Origin: Leeuwenhoekiella aestuarii
GTDB lineage: Bacteria; Bacteroidota; Bacteroidia; Flavobacteriales; Flavobacteriaceae
Direction of reading: 5' to 3'
Assembly (NCBI RefSeq): GCF_004104055.1
Contig: NZ_QOVJ01000003.1
Location: 558,001 to 622,000 of the forward strand
DNA: 64,000 nt
A program made the position numbers and the translations under genes. Positions 46,639 to 56,354 of this stretch are shown here, piece by piece. The notes under the pieces are model-generated. The model had not been told where the DNA came from. It searched no databases and saw nothing but the letters and a program-made list of their open reading frames with translations. Numbering within the stretch: position 1 is the stretch's first letter; each line of letters opens with the position of its first letter.

Positions 46639-46654
46639 GGCTATATAATTTTAA

Positions 46655-48601
46655 TTAAACTTCAAATTTCTTTAGTGTCTTAGAGATTTCAGTATTGATG
46701 ATTTGTGCAAATTCTGCAACTGTCATCGTTCCCAAATCCTCTCCACCATGTTTACGTACAGAAACCGTACCATCATTGGATTCTTTTTCACCAATTATAA
46801 GCATGAAAGGAGTTTTTTGCATTTCTGCTTCTCTAATCTTCCTTCCCATAGTTTCTCCACGATCATCAATCGTGGCGCGAACTTCGTGATTTTCAAGCAA
46901 AGTTAATACATTTTGTGCGTAATTCTCATAGTTTTCACTGAGTGTTAACACACTGGCTTGTACTGGCATAAGCCACAATGGAAAGTTTCCGCCGGTATGT
47001 TCTAATAAAATAGCAACAAAACGCTCCATACTTCCAAAGGGTGCACGGTGTATCATAACCGGGCGATGCTCCTCATTATCACTGCCTTTATACGTTAGTT
47101 CAAAACGCTCAGGAAGGTTATAATCTACCTGAATTGTTCCTAACTGCCAGCTTCGACCTAATGCATCTTTTACCATAAAGTCTAGCTTAGGGCCGTAAAA
47201 AGCGGCTTCTCCAGTTTCTACAACATAGTTAAGATTTTTAGCTTTTGCTGCATTTATGATTGCGTTTTCGGCTTTTGCCCAATTTTCATCAGAACCGATG
47301 TATTTCTCTTTGTTTTCAGGATCTCTTAACGAAACCTGAGCTGTAAAATTTTCAAAACCTAAAGAACCAAATACATAAAGTACCAGGTCTATTACTTTCA
47401 TAAATTCTTCATCGAGCTGATCTGGAGTACAAAAGATGTGTGCATCATCTTGAGTAAACCCACGCACACGTGTAAGTCCGTGAAGTTCACCGCTTTGTTC
47501 ATAACGGTAAACCGTGCCAAATTCTGCAAAACGCTTTGGTAAATCACGGTAACTCCATTGATTTGCATTGTAAATCTCACAGTGATGCGGACAGTTCATA
47601 GGTTTCAATAAAAACTCTTCGCCCTCAGCAGGAGTACTTATTGGCTGAAAACTGTCTTCACCATATTTGGCATAGTGACCAGAAGTAACGTACAATTCTT
47701 TTTGACCAATATGTGGCGTAACCACCATCTCGTATCCTGCTTTTTTCTGAGCAGCTTTTAGAAAATTTTCTAAACGTTCACGCAAAGCGGCACCATTAGG
47801 CAGCCATAATGGCAGACCTTGACCTACTTTTTGAGAAAAAGTAAACAGCTGAAGTTCTTTTCCTAATTTTCTATGGTCTCTCTTTTTAGCTTCTTCAAGA
47901 AGCTCTAAATATTCTTTTAGGTCTTTTTGCTTTGGAAATGAAATACCGTAAACACGTGTAAGTTGTGGTTTATTTTCATCACCGCGCCAGTAAGCACCTG
48001 CAACACTCATCAACTTAACTGCTTTTACAAAACCGGTATTGGGTAAGTGTCCACCTCGACATAGATCTGTAAACGTATCATGGTCGCAAAAGGTGATTGT
48101 ACCATCCTCAAGGTTTTCTATCAATTCAACCTTATATGGATTTTCTTGTTTTTTGTAAAGGTCGAGAGCATCTGCTTTAGAAATGCTACGCATTGAAAAT
48201 TCATGTTTTCCTCTGGCAATTTCAAGCATTTTATCTTCGATCTTTTTGAAGTCATTCTCGCTTAACGAGCGATCACCAAGATCTACATCATAGTAAAATC
48301 CTTTATCAATGGCCGGTCCAATGGTCAATTTAACCGCTGGATATAATTCTTCTAAAGCTTGCGCTAAAATGTGAGCAGAAGAGTGCCAGAATGCTTTTTT
48401 ACCTTCATCATCATTCCAAGTGTACAAAACTAAAGAACCGTTTTCGGTAAGCGGGGTCGTGATTTCTATGGTTTGCTTGTTGTATTTTGCAGAAATAACA
48501 TTACGCGCAAGTCCTGCGCTTATGCTGTTTGCAACGTCAAAGGGTGTTGCTCCGTTTTCAAATTCTTTTACGCTGCCGTCTGGCAAAGTAACTTGGATCA
48601 T
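46655..48601 (-). CDS. thrS: Threonyl-tRNA synthetase
   Basis: A 648-residue enzyme. An N-terminal TGS domain starts [14 protein letters not shown]; the editing domain has [16 protein letters not shown]; the class II core includes the zinc-binding region [13 protein letters not shown] and [27 protein letters not shown] in two parts; the C-terminal anticodon domain follows. It is the first gene of the operon with infC, rpmI and rplT. The -7 box at 48619-48626 is perfect. Confidence 0.99.
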   Translation of the reverse strand: MIQVTLPDGSVKEFENGATPFDVANSISAGLARNVISAKYNKQTIEITTPLTENGSLVLYTWNDDEGKKAFWHSSAHILAQALEELYPAVKLTIGPAIDKGFYYDVDLGDRSLSENDFKKIEDKMLEIARGKHEFSMRSISKADALDLYKKQENPYKVELIENLEDGTITFCDHDTFTDLCRGGHLPNTGFVKAVKLMSVAGAYWRGDENKPQLTRVYGISFPKQKDLKEYLELLEEAKKRDHRKLGKELQLFTFSQKVGQGLPLWLPNGAALRERLENFLKAAQKKAGYEMVVTPHIGQKELYVTSGHYAKYGEDSFQPISTPAEGEEFLLKPMNCPHHCEIYNANQWSYRDLPKRFAEFGTVYRYEQSGELHGLTRVRGFTQDDAHIFCTPDQLDEEFMKVIDLVLYVFGSLGFENFTAQVSLRDPENKEKYIGSDENWAKAENAIINAAKAKNLNYVVETGEAAFYGPKLDFMVKDALGRSWQLGTIQVDYNLPERFELTYKGSDNEEHRPVMIHRAPFGSMERFVAILLEHTGGNFPLWLMPVQASVLTLSENYENYAQNVLTLLENHEVRATIDDRGETMGRKIREAEMQKTPFMLIIGEKESNDGTVSVRKHGGEDLGTMTVAEFAQIINTEISKTLKKFEV

Positions 48602-48618
48602 AATAAAAATTTAGGCTG

Positions 48619-48626
48619 CAAAGATA
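48619..48626 (-). promoter_or_regulatory. -7 box of the thrS operon
   Basis: Minus-strand TATCTTTG, a perfect TAnnTTTG match, 17 nt before ATG 48601. Confidence 0.6.
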
Positions 48627-48682
48627 AGGGCTTTCGGGAGAAATTGAATATTGAAAATTCAAAATTTCGGGGTATTTAAAAC

Positions 48683-50023
48683 TTAAATAATTCCCCGTGC
48701 TTTTATCTCCAGATATTTATTGATTGTTTTTACAGAAAGATCTTCAGGTTTGGTTAAAACGGCTTGTATACCATGCTTCTCAAGTTCTTTTACCATAAGC
48801 TTTTTATCATAATCCATTTTCTGAGCAATGGTTTTATGATAGATTTCTGGAGTGCTGGTTGCTTTTTTTGAAATCAGATTGTCGAGTTCTGTATTTTCAA
48901 AAATGATGACAACCAAGACATGTTTTTGGGCAAGACCTTTTAAATAGGGGAGTTGACGCTCTAAAGCACTCAAGTGTTCAAAGTTAGTATACAGCAATAA
49001 AAGACTTCTATGTGTGATTTTACGTTTTACTTCAGCATACAATCTACCAAAATCACTATCTAGAAAATTAGTTTTAATTGAATATAAAACCTCTAAAATT
49101 GTATTGAGATGTGTCTTTTTGCTACTTGCAGCAAGATGATTATGAATCGTGTTACTGAATGTCAATAAACCGGTTTTATCATTTTTTTTTAATGCAATAT
49201 TACTAAAGGCCAAAGCACTATTAATGGCATAATCTAGCAAGGTTAAGCCTTCAAAAGGCATTTTCATCACCCGGCTGGCATCTATAATCGAATAAACAGG
49301 TTGAGATTTTTCGTCCTGAAATTGATTAACCATCAAATTTCCGCGTTTTGCCGTGGCTTTCCAGTTAATTGTGCGTACATCATCACCACTTACATATTCT
49401 CTGATTTGCTCAAATTCCATAGTGTGACCTATACGGCGAATCTTCTTAAGACCAAATTGTGTCAGTTTATTGTCAATAGCCAGAAACGCATATTTTTTCA
49501 TTTGTATAAAAGAGGGATAGACTTTTACTGTCTGATCTTTTCCAAAAGAAAATCTGCGTTTTACAAAATTGAACGGAGAGCTCACATATATATTCAATTT
49601 ACCAAACGTGTAAACTCCACGATCAACAGGTCTTAATTGATATACAATCGATTTTTTAGTTCGCGCCGGAATACTTCCCGATTTGAGAAAATCTCGTTTT
49701 TGAAATTGTACCGGAATTTCATCAATGATGTTGTAAGCGATTTTAAAACCATATTTGTTCTGAATACTCAGTGGTACTTCATTGAGATCACTATTTGAGA
49801 ATTTCTCTGGTAATTCCCGGGTTGCAAGAATGCCATCTCTCTTTTTGAATAATAAAATGCTGTCAAAAACCGCAGCAATAGCTAAAAGAAACAACCCAAC
49901 TAAAGCGACAGGATATAACACATGACTCCAATATGAAAATAAAAAAAGCACAATAAGAACGGCAAGTACGTAGAATACACGTTTACCTAAATACAGACTT
50001 TTTATGAAGTTTATAATGCGCAC
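48683..50023 (-). CDS. DUF58 domain protein
   Basis: A 446-residue protein with two N-terminal membrane helices (about residues 17-35 and 37-55). The DUF58 core is GDDVRTINWKATAKRGNLMVNQF near residue 213. The C-terminus resembles a VWA-like domain (YSIIDASRVMKM). The start is GTG 50023, overlapping the TAG stop of the MoxR gene by one base. It is the last gene of the six-gene cluster and pairs with MoxR as usual; the function is probably membrane-linked chaperone work, unproven. Confidence 0.92.
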   Translation of the reverse strand: MRIINFIKSLYLGKRVFYVLAVLIVLFLFSYWSHVLYPVALVGLFLLAIAAVFDSILLFKKRDGILATRELPEKFSNSDLNEVPLSIQNKYGFKIAYNIIDEIPVQFQKRDFLKSGSIPARTKKSIVYQLRPVDRGVYTFGKLNIYVSSPFNFVKRRFSFGKDQTVKVYPSFIQMKKYAFLAIDNKLTQFGLKKIRRIGHTMEFEQIREYVSGDDVRTINWKATAKRGNLMVNQFQDEKSQPVYSIIDASRVMKMPFEGLTLLDYAINSALAFSNIALKKNDKTGLLTFSNTIHNHLAASSKKTHLNTILEVLYSIKTNFLDSDFGRLYAEVKRKITHRSLLLLYTNFEHLSALERQLPYLKGLAQKHVLVVIIFENTELDNLISKKATSTPEIYHKTIAQKMDYDKKLMVKELEKHGIQAVLTKPEDLSVKTINKYLEIKARGII

Positions 50024-51066
50024 TAGCGAGGTACTTCTACAGATTGAACAAGCATCTCAATAACGGTTTCTGGCGTCATACCTTCCATCTCACGTTCTGG
50101 AGAGAGAATGACACGGTGTCTTAAAACAGGAGTTACGGCTCTCTTTACATCTTCCGGGGTCACAAAGTCCCGACCATTTATGGCTGCAAATGCTTTAGCC
50201 GAATTCATAATGGCTAAGGAAGCACGAGGCGAACCTCCTAAATACAAATGTGGATGTGTTCTGGATTTAACCGTAATTGAAGCGATGTAATTCAGTATTT
50301 TTTCTTCTACCAGAATCTGATGGGTTTGATCGCGATATTCCTGAAGTTTTTCTGGTGATAGAATAGCGTTTACAACTTCCATCTGTGAACCCTTTATATC
50401 ATTCTGACTTTTAAGAATTAAGATTTCATCTTCAAGATCAGGATATTCAACCTTTATTTTAAATAGAAAACGGTCTAGTTGTGCTTCAGGCAGGGCATAG
50501 GTTCCTTCTTGTTCAATGGGGTTTTGCGTTGCCAAAACCATAAAGGGTTTTTCTAACTCATATTTATGACCGTCTATGGTGATCTGGCGTTCTTCCATCA
50601 CTTCAAAAAGAGCAGCCTGTGTTTTTGCCGGAGCCCTATTGATCTCATCTATCAATACAATGTTTGAGAAAATAGGTCCGTATTTAAACTCAAAATCGCT
50701 GGTTTTCATATTGAGCACCGAAGTTCCTAAAACATCACTTGGCATCAAATCTGGCGTAAACTGAATGCGACTAAAAGCGGTATTGAGTGTTTTTGCAAAT
50801 AACTTGGCCGTAACGGTTTTTGCAATTCCCGGAACACCTTCAATGAGAACGTGACCGTCTGTTAGTAAGGCTACAATAAGTAGTTCTATAAACTCGTGCT
50901 GACCCACAATCACCTTTGCGAGTTCAGCTTTCAATGCATCTACACTTTTGCGTAAATCTTCCAGCGGAATTCTATTTTGAAACTCGAGATTTTCTGAAGG
51001 TTCAGGCGACGTTTGCGGTTGCTCCTGATTCAAATTTAAGTTTTCCTGATCTTTATGTTCTTCCAT
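50023..51066 (-). CDS. MoxR-family AAA+ ATPase (cluster copy)
   Basis: A 347-residue ATPase with a 40-residue acidic, Gln/Pro-rich N-terminal extension absent from the copy at 35565. Walker A is in VLIEGVPGIAKTVTAK, Walker B in IVLIDEINRAPAKTQAALFEVMEERQI, sensor 1 in MVLATQNPIEQEGTYALPEAQLDRFLF. The lid contains LGGSPRASLAIMNSAKAFAA. It sits between the DUF4350 gene (1-bp gap) and the DUF58 gene (1-bp overlap). Confidence 0.96.
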   Translation of the reverse strand: MEEHKDQENLNLNQEQPQTSPEPSENLEFQNRIPLEDLRKSVDALKAELAKVIVGQHEFIELLIVALLTDGHVLIEGVPGIAKTVTAKLFAKTLNTAFSRIQFTPDLMPSDVLGTSVLNMKTSDFEFKYGPIFSNIVLIDEINRAPAKTQAALFEVMEERQITIDGHKYELEKPFMVLATQNPIEQEGTYALPEAQLDRFLFKIKVEYPDLEDEILILKSQNDIKGSQMEVVNAILSPEKLQEYRDQTHQILVEEKILNYIASITVKSRTHPHLYLGGSPRASLAIMNSAKAFAAINGRDFVTPEDVKRAVTPVLRHRVILSPEREMEGMTPETVIEMLVQSVEVPR

Positions 51067-51067
51067 C

Positions 51068-52288
51068 TTAATGGCTGTTTTTAAATTTTTCGATTAGCGA
51101 ATTCAGCTTGATCAATTCGTCTTCGGTGACGACTGCTTTCTGTCTAATCGTTATGGTATAATCTATAAGGTTTTTTACTGTTGCTTGCTCAATTCCGCTT
51201 TTTGTAGCTAGCTTCTCAATAAATGCCGAATCTCTGCGATCTGTAGCTAGTGTATAAGTGCTTCTGATGTGCTCTAGCAAATGATTGATCTGGTGCATCG
51301 CAATCTGGCGATTGTCTTTTTTATCGAGATACATTCCTGCAATCGTGCGCGTGTAATCGAGTGTTTGGTTGGGTAGTGGTTTAATTACCGGAATGCTGCG
51401 TTGCTTGCGTTTTCCTTCAAAATAAATCCATATCAAAGCGCCCATTAAGAGGGTGTACCACGACCATTTTAAATACTTGTTTGTGAGTATTAAATAGAGT
51501 GGAGAGACCGCTGTGGCTTTACTGTTTTTGTAATGCTGATCCAGATAGATCTTTCCTTCTTTAGGAAGGTAAGACAAAGCTTTAGCCGTATAACTCGCAT
51601 TGAGACTGTCTAGCATAAACACATTGGTAAAGCCTTCGGGAAAAGTATTGAGAATGACTGTGCCTTTTCTGTACGGAGTTTTGATGAAATTGACTTTAGG
51701 CTCCAGAATTTTTGTAGAATCATTGTTTCTGATAAGATCATAAACACCTAGAATTGTGGTTTGGGTAGTGTCTATCTGATCAAAATAAACTGTGCCTACA
51801 TCTTTATTCAAGCGATAAGGTTTTGAGGCCTTTAAAGATGGATTACTGAGGTTTGCTAACGGACGTTTTTTGAGTTCGCTGGTTTCCGAAAGATATTCTG
51901 TATTTAGACATAAACTATCCAGAATTGTTTCGCTAATTGCTTTTGAAGCAACAAACAGCGTATTTCCTTTAGCTACCCAATCTAAAATTTTGGCGCTTTC
52001 TGAAGCGTCATTATAAACGCTTGAATTGAGAAAAAGATACGTGCCTTCAGGTGTATCTGTAGAATCTAGCAAAAATTCAAAAGGTGGAATATTAACGTCT
52101 TCTAAACGCTCTTCATCAATAATTGAAGGAAGCTGATCGTAAAAAACATATGTACCAAATGGAATTTTATCTTGCTTTCCATAACCGGGGAACCAGTTTA
52201 CCGGTTCGGGTTGTGTGGCTTCGCCAATAATTAGAAGCGAGAGAAAAACCACCAGAAGAACCGCCATTATTTTGTAACGTTTACTCAT
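51068..52288 (-). CDS. DUF4350 domain membrane protein
   Basis: A 406-residue protein with an N-terminal signal anchor (MAVLLVVFLSLLIIG) and a second membrane helix near residue 275 (WYTLLMGALIWIYFEG). The external domain starts with PFGTYVFYDQLPSI, and LDWVAKGNTLFVASK is the characteristic GATase-like strand of DUF4350. The C-terminus (EHIRSTYTLATDRRDSAFIEKLA) is cytoplasmic. Function unknown. The next gene overlaps it by 4 bp on the upstream side. Confidence 0.87.
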   Translation of the reverse strand: MSKRYKIMAVLLVVFLSLLIIGEATQPEPVNWFPGYGKQDKIPFGTYVFYDQLPSIIDEERLEDVNIPPFEFLLDSTDTPEGTYLFLNSSVYNDASESAKILDWVAKGNTLFVASKAISETILDSLCLNTEYLSETSELKKRPLANLSNPSLKASKPYRLNKDVGTVYFDQIDTTQTTILGVYDLIRNNDSTKILEPKVNFIKTPYRKGTVILNTFPEGFTNVFMLDSLNASYTAKALSYLPKEGKIYLDQHYKNSKATAVSPLYLILTNKYLKWSWYTLLMGALIWIYFEGKRKQRSIPVIKPLPNQTLDYTRTIAGMYLDKKDNRQIAMHQINHLLEHIRSTYTLATDRRDSAFIEKLATKSGIEQATVKNLIDYTITIRQKAVVTEDELIKLNSLIEKFKNSH

Positions 52289-53031
52289 AACGTGGCGGTG
52301 ATTTGTTTAAACTCTTTTTCTGCTTTTAAAAAATCGGTTTCATTCACATCAAAATTGCCGTACCAGATAAAATCATAAATACGGGTAAGTTTGGTAAAGT
52401 CATTGCGTAGACCTTCACTTTTAATTTCATAAACATAATCGGCATTCGTTTTTTGAACCTGCCAGTCTATAATATCCTTTTTTGATAATTTTTGAAGTAC
52501 CAATAAATAGTAAAAACGAACCGCAAGACGGTAGTTGTTTTCGTGAAGTGCCTGGGTGATTAAGCTTTCTATATCATGGGTCTCTATGATATCCTGCTCA
52601 TCAGAAAGAATCACTTTATTAAGTTCTGCATTTTTAAGAGGAGAACCTCCCAGATCAATTCTCAAGAAAAGCCATATTAAAAATACAAGAACTCCCGCAA
52701 TGAGTAGGTAAGGTAAAGCTTTTACTAAAAACCCCAGAATTCCCGTAGCTTCATTTCCCTGAAGAATCCAGTTTATAAAAGAATTCCATACTTCATTGAT
52801 CCAGTTTTTAAAACGTGTCCAAATGTTATCTGGTGGAACAAACTCAACATAATCAAAAGCTTCGTCTTGTTTTAATTCTTGTATAGCTTGATCATCAAAC
52901 TGCAATGGGGTAATAGCACTTTTATCATATTGAACTTCCTGAATAAATTCAGTAGAATCAATACTTACCGTCTGGCAAATACAACCAAAAGAATATAGAA
53001 AAACGAATATGTAAATCAGGTTTCTAATCAT
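52285..53031 (-). CDS. DUF4129 domain membrane protein
   Basis: A 248-residue protein: signal peptide at residues 1-19, an external segment with several Trp and Asp residues, a transmembrane helix near residues 107-127 (LPYLLIAGVLVFLIWLFL), and a cytoplasmic C-terminal DUF4129 domain (NNYRLAVRFYYLLVLQKLSKKDIIDWQ in two parts, DFIWYGNFDVNETDF). DUF4129 is often found with transglutaminase or MoxR-DUF58 gene sets. It overlaps neighbours by 4 and 8 bp, so translation is coupled. Confidence 0.87.
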   Translation of the reverse strand: MIRNLIYIFVFLYSFGCICQTVSIDSTEFIQEVQYDKSAITPLQFDDQAIQELKQDEAFDYVEFVPPDNIWTRFKNWINEVWNSFINWILQGNEATGILGFLVKALPYLLIAGVLVFLIWLFLRIDLGGSPLKNAELNKVILSDEQDIIETHDIESLITQALHENNYRLAVRFYYLLVLQKLSKKDIIDWQVQKTNADYVYEIKSEGLRNDFTKLTRIYDFIWYGNFDVNETDFLKAEKEFKQITATL

Positions 53032-53884
53032 TGCCAGAACCTATACTTTCTATAGTTTCAAAAGTTCCGGTTTGATTCTTTTTTTCATTCAAATTGAAAT
53101 AAATAAAAGCGATCGCTATTGCGAAAATTCCTGCTAAGATGTATTGAACAGCAGAGGAGAGTACATTCAATAAAACATAAACCCAATCAAACATACTAGA
53201 CATATCTCCCTGAGATATTTGTTCTGCGGAAGCAAAACCTTTACCAACGGTATAAATAAGTGCAGGTATAGAGAAAACCATGTTGGCAATCCACATTAAT
53301 AAGCCTAAAATAAACATAGTGGCAAAAGTGATCCACCATTCGTTTTTAACCAATTTAAAACTATCTGAAATAGAATCACCTACAGATTGATTTTGGAAGA
53401 CCAAGATCGCCCAGGTTAATGATAACGGAACAGCAACATATACTCCTGGGAAAAAGCAAAGCATAAAACCAAAAAAGATCATTATTGCAATTAGAAATGT
53501 AAGACCGGTCAAATTTCCTAAATCCTGACGCACTAATACTTTAAGTTCATCCTGATCAACAACGCCTTGGTTTTTGATATATAGTTTAATAAAGTTGAGT
53601 ACCGTTCCATAAAGAACTCCATAATAAAAAAACACAGCAATGAATAAGCCTATTAAAGGCAGTATAATATTTGCAGCGTTAAACATATCATTGCTAAACA
53701 TGTCAAAATCTGTAGAGATCCCTGTATAGTAGGCGGATATACCTATTAAGATTAAAAAAGGTATTGCAGCGTTGCGCAGTAAAGCTTTAAATAAAGGTTT
53801 GTATTCCAGACGGAGAAATTTAAATGTGTCTGTAATTATCTCTCCTAATTCACGTTGTTTTTTAAAAGTGATCAGTTCTTTCAT
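53024..53884 (-). CDS. Polytopic membrane protein of the MoxR cluster
   Basis: A 286-residue protein with about six hydrophobic segments (near residues 38-55, 85-110, 130-160, 180-205, 240-265 and neighbouring ones). Short cytoplasmic N-terminus KELITFKKQRELGEIITDTFKF. It resembles small membrane proteins of DUF4013 or GDPD-membrane-domain type, but I cannot assign it confidently. Encoded between spoIIM-like and DUF4129 genes with 4-bp and 8-bp overlaps. Confidence 0.8.
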   Translation of the reverse strand: MKELITFKKQRELGEIITDTFKFLRLEYKPLFKALLRNAAIPFLILIGISAYYTGISTDFDMFSNDMFNAANIILPLIGLFIAVFFYYGVLYGTVLNFIKLYIKNQGVVDQDELKVLVRQDLGNLTGLTFLIAIMIFFGFMLCFFPGVYVAVPLSLTWAILVFQNQSVGDSISDSFKLVKNEWWITFATMFILGLLMWIANMVFSIPALIYTVGKGFASAEQISQGDMSSMFDWVYVLLNVLSSAVQYILAGIFAIAIAFIYFNLNEKKNQTGTFETIESIGSGND

Positions 53885-54852
53885 TTAATGGATGTAGTTG
53901 TTTTTTTATAAGCAATTCTTGGGTATACGACGTAGTAAAACAGAATTAGTAACAAAGAAATACTAATAATTAAAATAGCAAGCCAGTCTGGCATTTCGGT
54001 ATGGCGGGTTACAAAACCTTCCAGAAAACCCGCAATAATAAAAAACGGAATGGTACTCACCACAATTTTGAGTCCGTCTCTCATACTGCGTTTAAAAGAT
54101 TCGAGTCGGGTATAGCTTCCCGGAAATAAAATTCCATTTCCTAAAACCAATCCCGCAGCACCCGCAATAATGATTACTGAAATTTCAATAGTACCATGAA
54201 TCCAGATCGTACGTACAGATTCCCATAATAAACCTTTATCGTAAAAGAAATATTGAAAAGAGCCCAGCATCACGCCGTTTTGCATCATCATATAAAGCGA
54301 ACCAATGCTAAAAAGTATTCCCAGAATAAATGCCATAAGGGCAACTCTGATGTTGTTTACGGTAATACCCATAAACATCTCTACTTCGTTCATTTCTTTG
54401 TAAACACGCATCGGGTCGTTATTCTGAATATTCTCTAAAGTCATATTGACGTAACCATCACCCAGAATACTGCGCACATAAGCCCCATCGGTTGCAGCAC
54501 TATAAGCACCAATGATGCAAAAAATCAAAAAAGTAGCAAAAGAAAGTAATAATTGTTTTTGATATTTATACATCAAAATTGGGAACTCTTCAGTAAAAAA
54601 AGTGATGAACCTGCGGCTAGACTCGCGTTTAGTCTTATAGATCTTTTGATGTGATTGAGACGCCAGATAATTGAGATACTGCGTAGTTTTGCTTTTTGGG
54701 TAAAAAGTTTTTGCATAACTCAGATGATCTGTAACCTCAAGATACAAGGCAGATAACTCGTCTGGAGATAAATCAGATTGATTACCTTCCAGAACGTTTT
54801 CAAATCTTAACCATTTATCCTTATTTTGCTTCACAAAAGCCGCCTCGCGCAT
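53881..54852 (-). CDS. SpoIIM-family membrane protein
   Basis: A 323-residue membrane protein of the stage II sporulation protein M family. After a soluble N-terminal helical part (residues 1-95) come five or so membrane segments, including LLSFATFLIFCIIGAYSAAT, VALMAFILGILFSIGSLYMMM and WIHGTIEISVIIIAGAAGLVLG. The organism is not a spore former, so it is not involved in sporulation here; the family is common next to RDD and MoxR genes. It is the first gene of the cluster, divergent from the RDD gene. Confidence 0.9.
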   Translation of the reverse strand: MREAAFVKQNKDKWLRFENVLEGNQSDLSPDELSALYLEVTDHLSYAKTFYPKSKTTQYLNYLASQSHQKIYKTKRESSRRFITFFTEEFPILMYKYQKQLLLSFATFLIFCIIGAYSAATDGAYVRSILGDGYVNMTLENIQNNDPMRVYKEMNEVEMFMGITVNNIRVALMAFILGILFSIGSLYMMMQNGVMLGSFQYFFYDKGLLWESVRTIWIHGTIEISVIIIAGAAGLVLGNGILFPGSYTRLESFKRSMRDGLKIVVSTIPFFIIAGFLEGFVTRHTEMPDWLAILIISISLLLILFYYVVYPRIAYKKTTTSIK

Positions 54853-54972
54853 GGTCTGGTTATTCGTTTAATTAATCAGGTTCGATTCCCTGTTTAGCGA
54901 TGTGTAGTTTAATTTTTTAGAGATAAACTCTAAATTCTAAAATCCTACTTAATAGGTAAAGAAAAAGAATTC

Positions 54973-55695
54973 ATGGATAACTTTCAAATTGAAACCGCAC
55001 AAAATGTGAGCATTCAGCAACAGGTTGCGGGAATAGGGGATCGCATATTGGGATACCTCATTGATTTATTGATATTAGGCGGTTACTGGATCGCTTCAAT
55101 CTTTTTAGTAACCGCTTTTGGATTAGATTCTAACGAAGGTTCTTCAATCAATATTTATTTTATGATTATCGGGATTCCTTCGTTTTTATACTTTCTCTTT
55201 TTTGAGGGATTCTGGGACGGTCGCACACCGGGTAAAGCAGCATTGGGTTTACGGGTGGTAAAATTAGACGGCTCAAAACCAGGCTTTGGAAGCTTTTTTG
55301 TGCGTTGGATTATGCGTGTGATCGATGTGACCTTAACTACAGGCGGCGTTGCTGTTTTTACCATTCTTTTAAATGGAAAAGGTCAGCGTTTAGGAGATAT
55401 AGCTGCTGGAACCACAGTTGTGACCGAGCGTAAAAAAGTGCGTTTAAGCCACACTATATTAGAAAACATAGCTGAAGATTATATACCAAAATATCCACAG
55501 GTAACCGTTTTTACCGATGCAGATATACAGAAAGTTAAAACGGTTTACAGTGATGCTAAGCGCTACTCTAAACACAAGGTTATTTTGAAGCTGAGCGAAA
55601 AACTTGCTAAAACGATGCAGGTTACACCAGAAGAAACACCGTTTACATTTGTAGATCGTGTTCTTAAAGATTATAACTACTACACTCAGAAATAA
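54973..55695 (+). CDS. RDD family membrane protein
   Basis: A 240-residue membrane protein. The RDD residues are seen in GIGDRILGYLIDLLILGGYW and the second signature in DGRTPGKAALGLRVVKLDG plus GQRLGDIAAGTTVVTERK. Three or four hydrophobic segments occupy residues 25-130, and the C-terminal 80 residues are cytoplasmic. RDD proteins may be ion transport related (Na+/H+ exchange has been reported in some bacteria). It is divergent from spoIIM across 120 bp, and the TRIC-type gene directly abuts its stop codon. Confidence 0.92.
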   Translation: MDNFQIETAQNVSIQQQVAGIGDRILGYLIDLLILGGYWIASIFLVTAFGLDSNEGSSINIYFMIIGIPSFLYFLFFEGFWDGRTPGKAALGLRVVKLDGSKPGFGSFFVRWIMRVIDVTLTTGGVAVFTILLNGKGQRLGDIAAGTTVVTERKKVRLSHTILENIAEDYIPKYPQVTVFTDADIQKVKTVYSDAKRYSKHKVILKLSEKLAKTMQVTPEETPFTFVDRVLKDYNYYTQK

Positions 55696-56325
55696 ATGGA
55701 AAGTATTGCAGACATCATCGATATTTTAGGTACAATTGCTTTTGCGATTTCTGGGGTGATTACCGCAACAAAAAAGCGGATGGATCTTTTTGGGATTCTC
55801 ATCATTGCGACTGTAACTTCAGTAGGTGGTGGCACACTAAGAGATCTTCTCATTGGTAAATCACCGGTTACATGGTTACTCAATTCAACCTTTGTTTATA
55901 TTATCGTGATCACCACCGTAGTGGGTATTATCTTTAGAAAACAACTACGTTATGTACGCCGGTCTTTATTTTTGTTTGATACCATAGGTATTGCTTTGTA
56001 TACTATTACCGGTGTAGAAATAGCACTTTTGGTAAATTTAGATCCTGTTATTTGTGTGGCTTTGGGTACGATAACGGCCTGTTTTGGAGGTGTGATTCGT
56101 GATATTCTGTGCAATGAGATTCCTGTTATTTTTAGAAAAGAAATCTATGCGAGTGCTTGTATAGCTGGAGGGTCTTTATATGTGATTTTATATTCTTCTG
56201 GTATATCTTCTGGTATAAATGCCGTAGTTTCAGGTTTTGTAGTTGTCCTGATCAGAACACTTGCAGTGATCTATGAGTTGCAATTACCTTCAATTTATAG
56301 CAAGGCAGAACGTTATCAAAACTAG
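55696..56325 (+). CDS. Trimeric intracellular cation (TRIC/UPF0126) channel-like protein
   Basis: A 209-residue membrane protein with seven hydrophobic segments. The two UPF0126/TRIC repeats show the KR-containing GG motifs: FAISGVITATKKRMDLFGI with VGGGTLRDLLIG, and TITGVEIALL with FGGVIRDILCNEIP. By family it is a potassium-type cation channel. It starts with no spacer after the RDD gene and is followed after 29 bp by the PNPOx-like gene, giving a three-gene unit. Confidence 0.93.
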   Translation: MESIADIIDILGTIAFAISGVITATKKRMDLFGILIIATVTSVGGGTLRDLLIGKSPVTWLLNSTFVYIIVITTVVGIIFRKQLRYVRRSLFLFDTIGIALYTITGVEIALLVNLDPVICVALGTITACFGGVIRDILCNEIPVIFRKEIYASACIAGGSLYVILYSSGISSGINAVVSGFVVVLIRTLAVIYELQLPSIYSKAERYQN

Positions 56326-56354
56326 CATTTTCGGTATTATTTAATTCAAGAATT

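Noticed and set aside
54877-54892. tRNA T-arm-like sequence CAGGTTCGATTCCCTG
   Set aside because: The T-stem has just 4 bp with an 8-nt loop, and no acceptor, D or anticodon arm can be drawn around it; it lies at the start of the spoIIM gene region and is probably chance.
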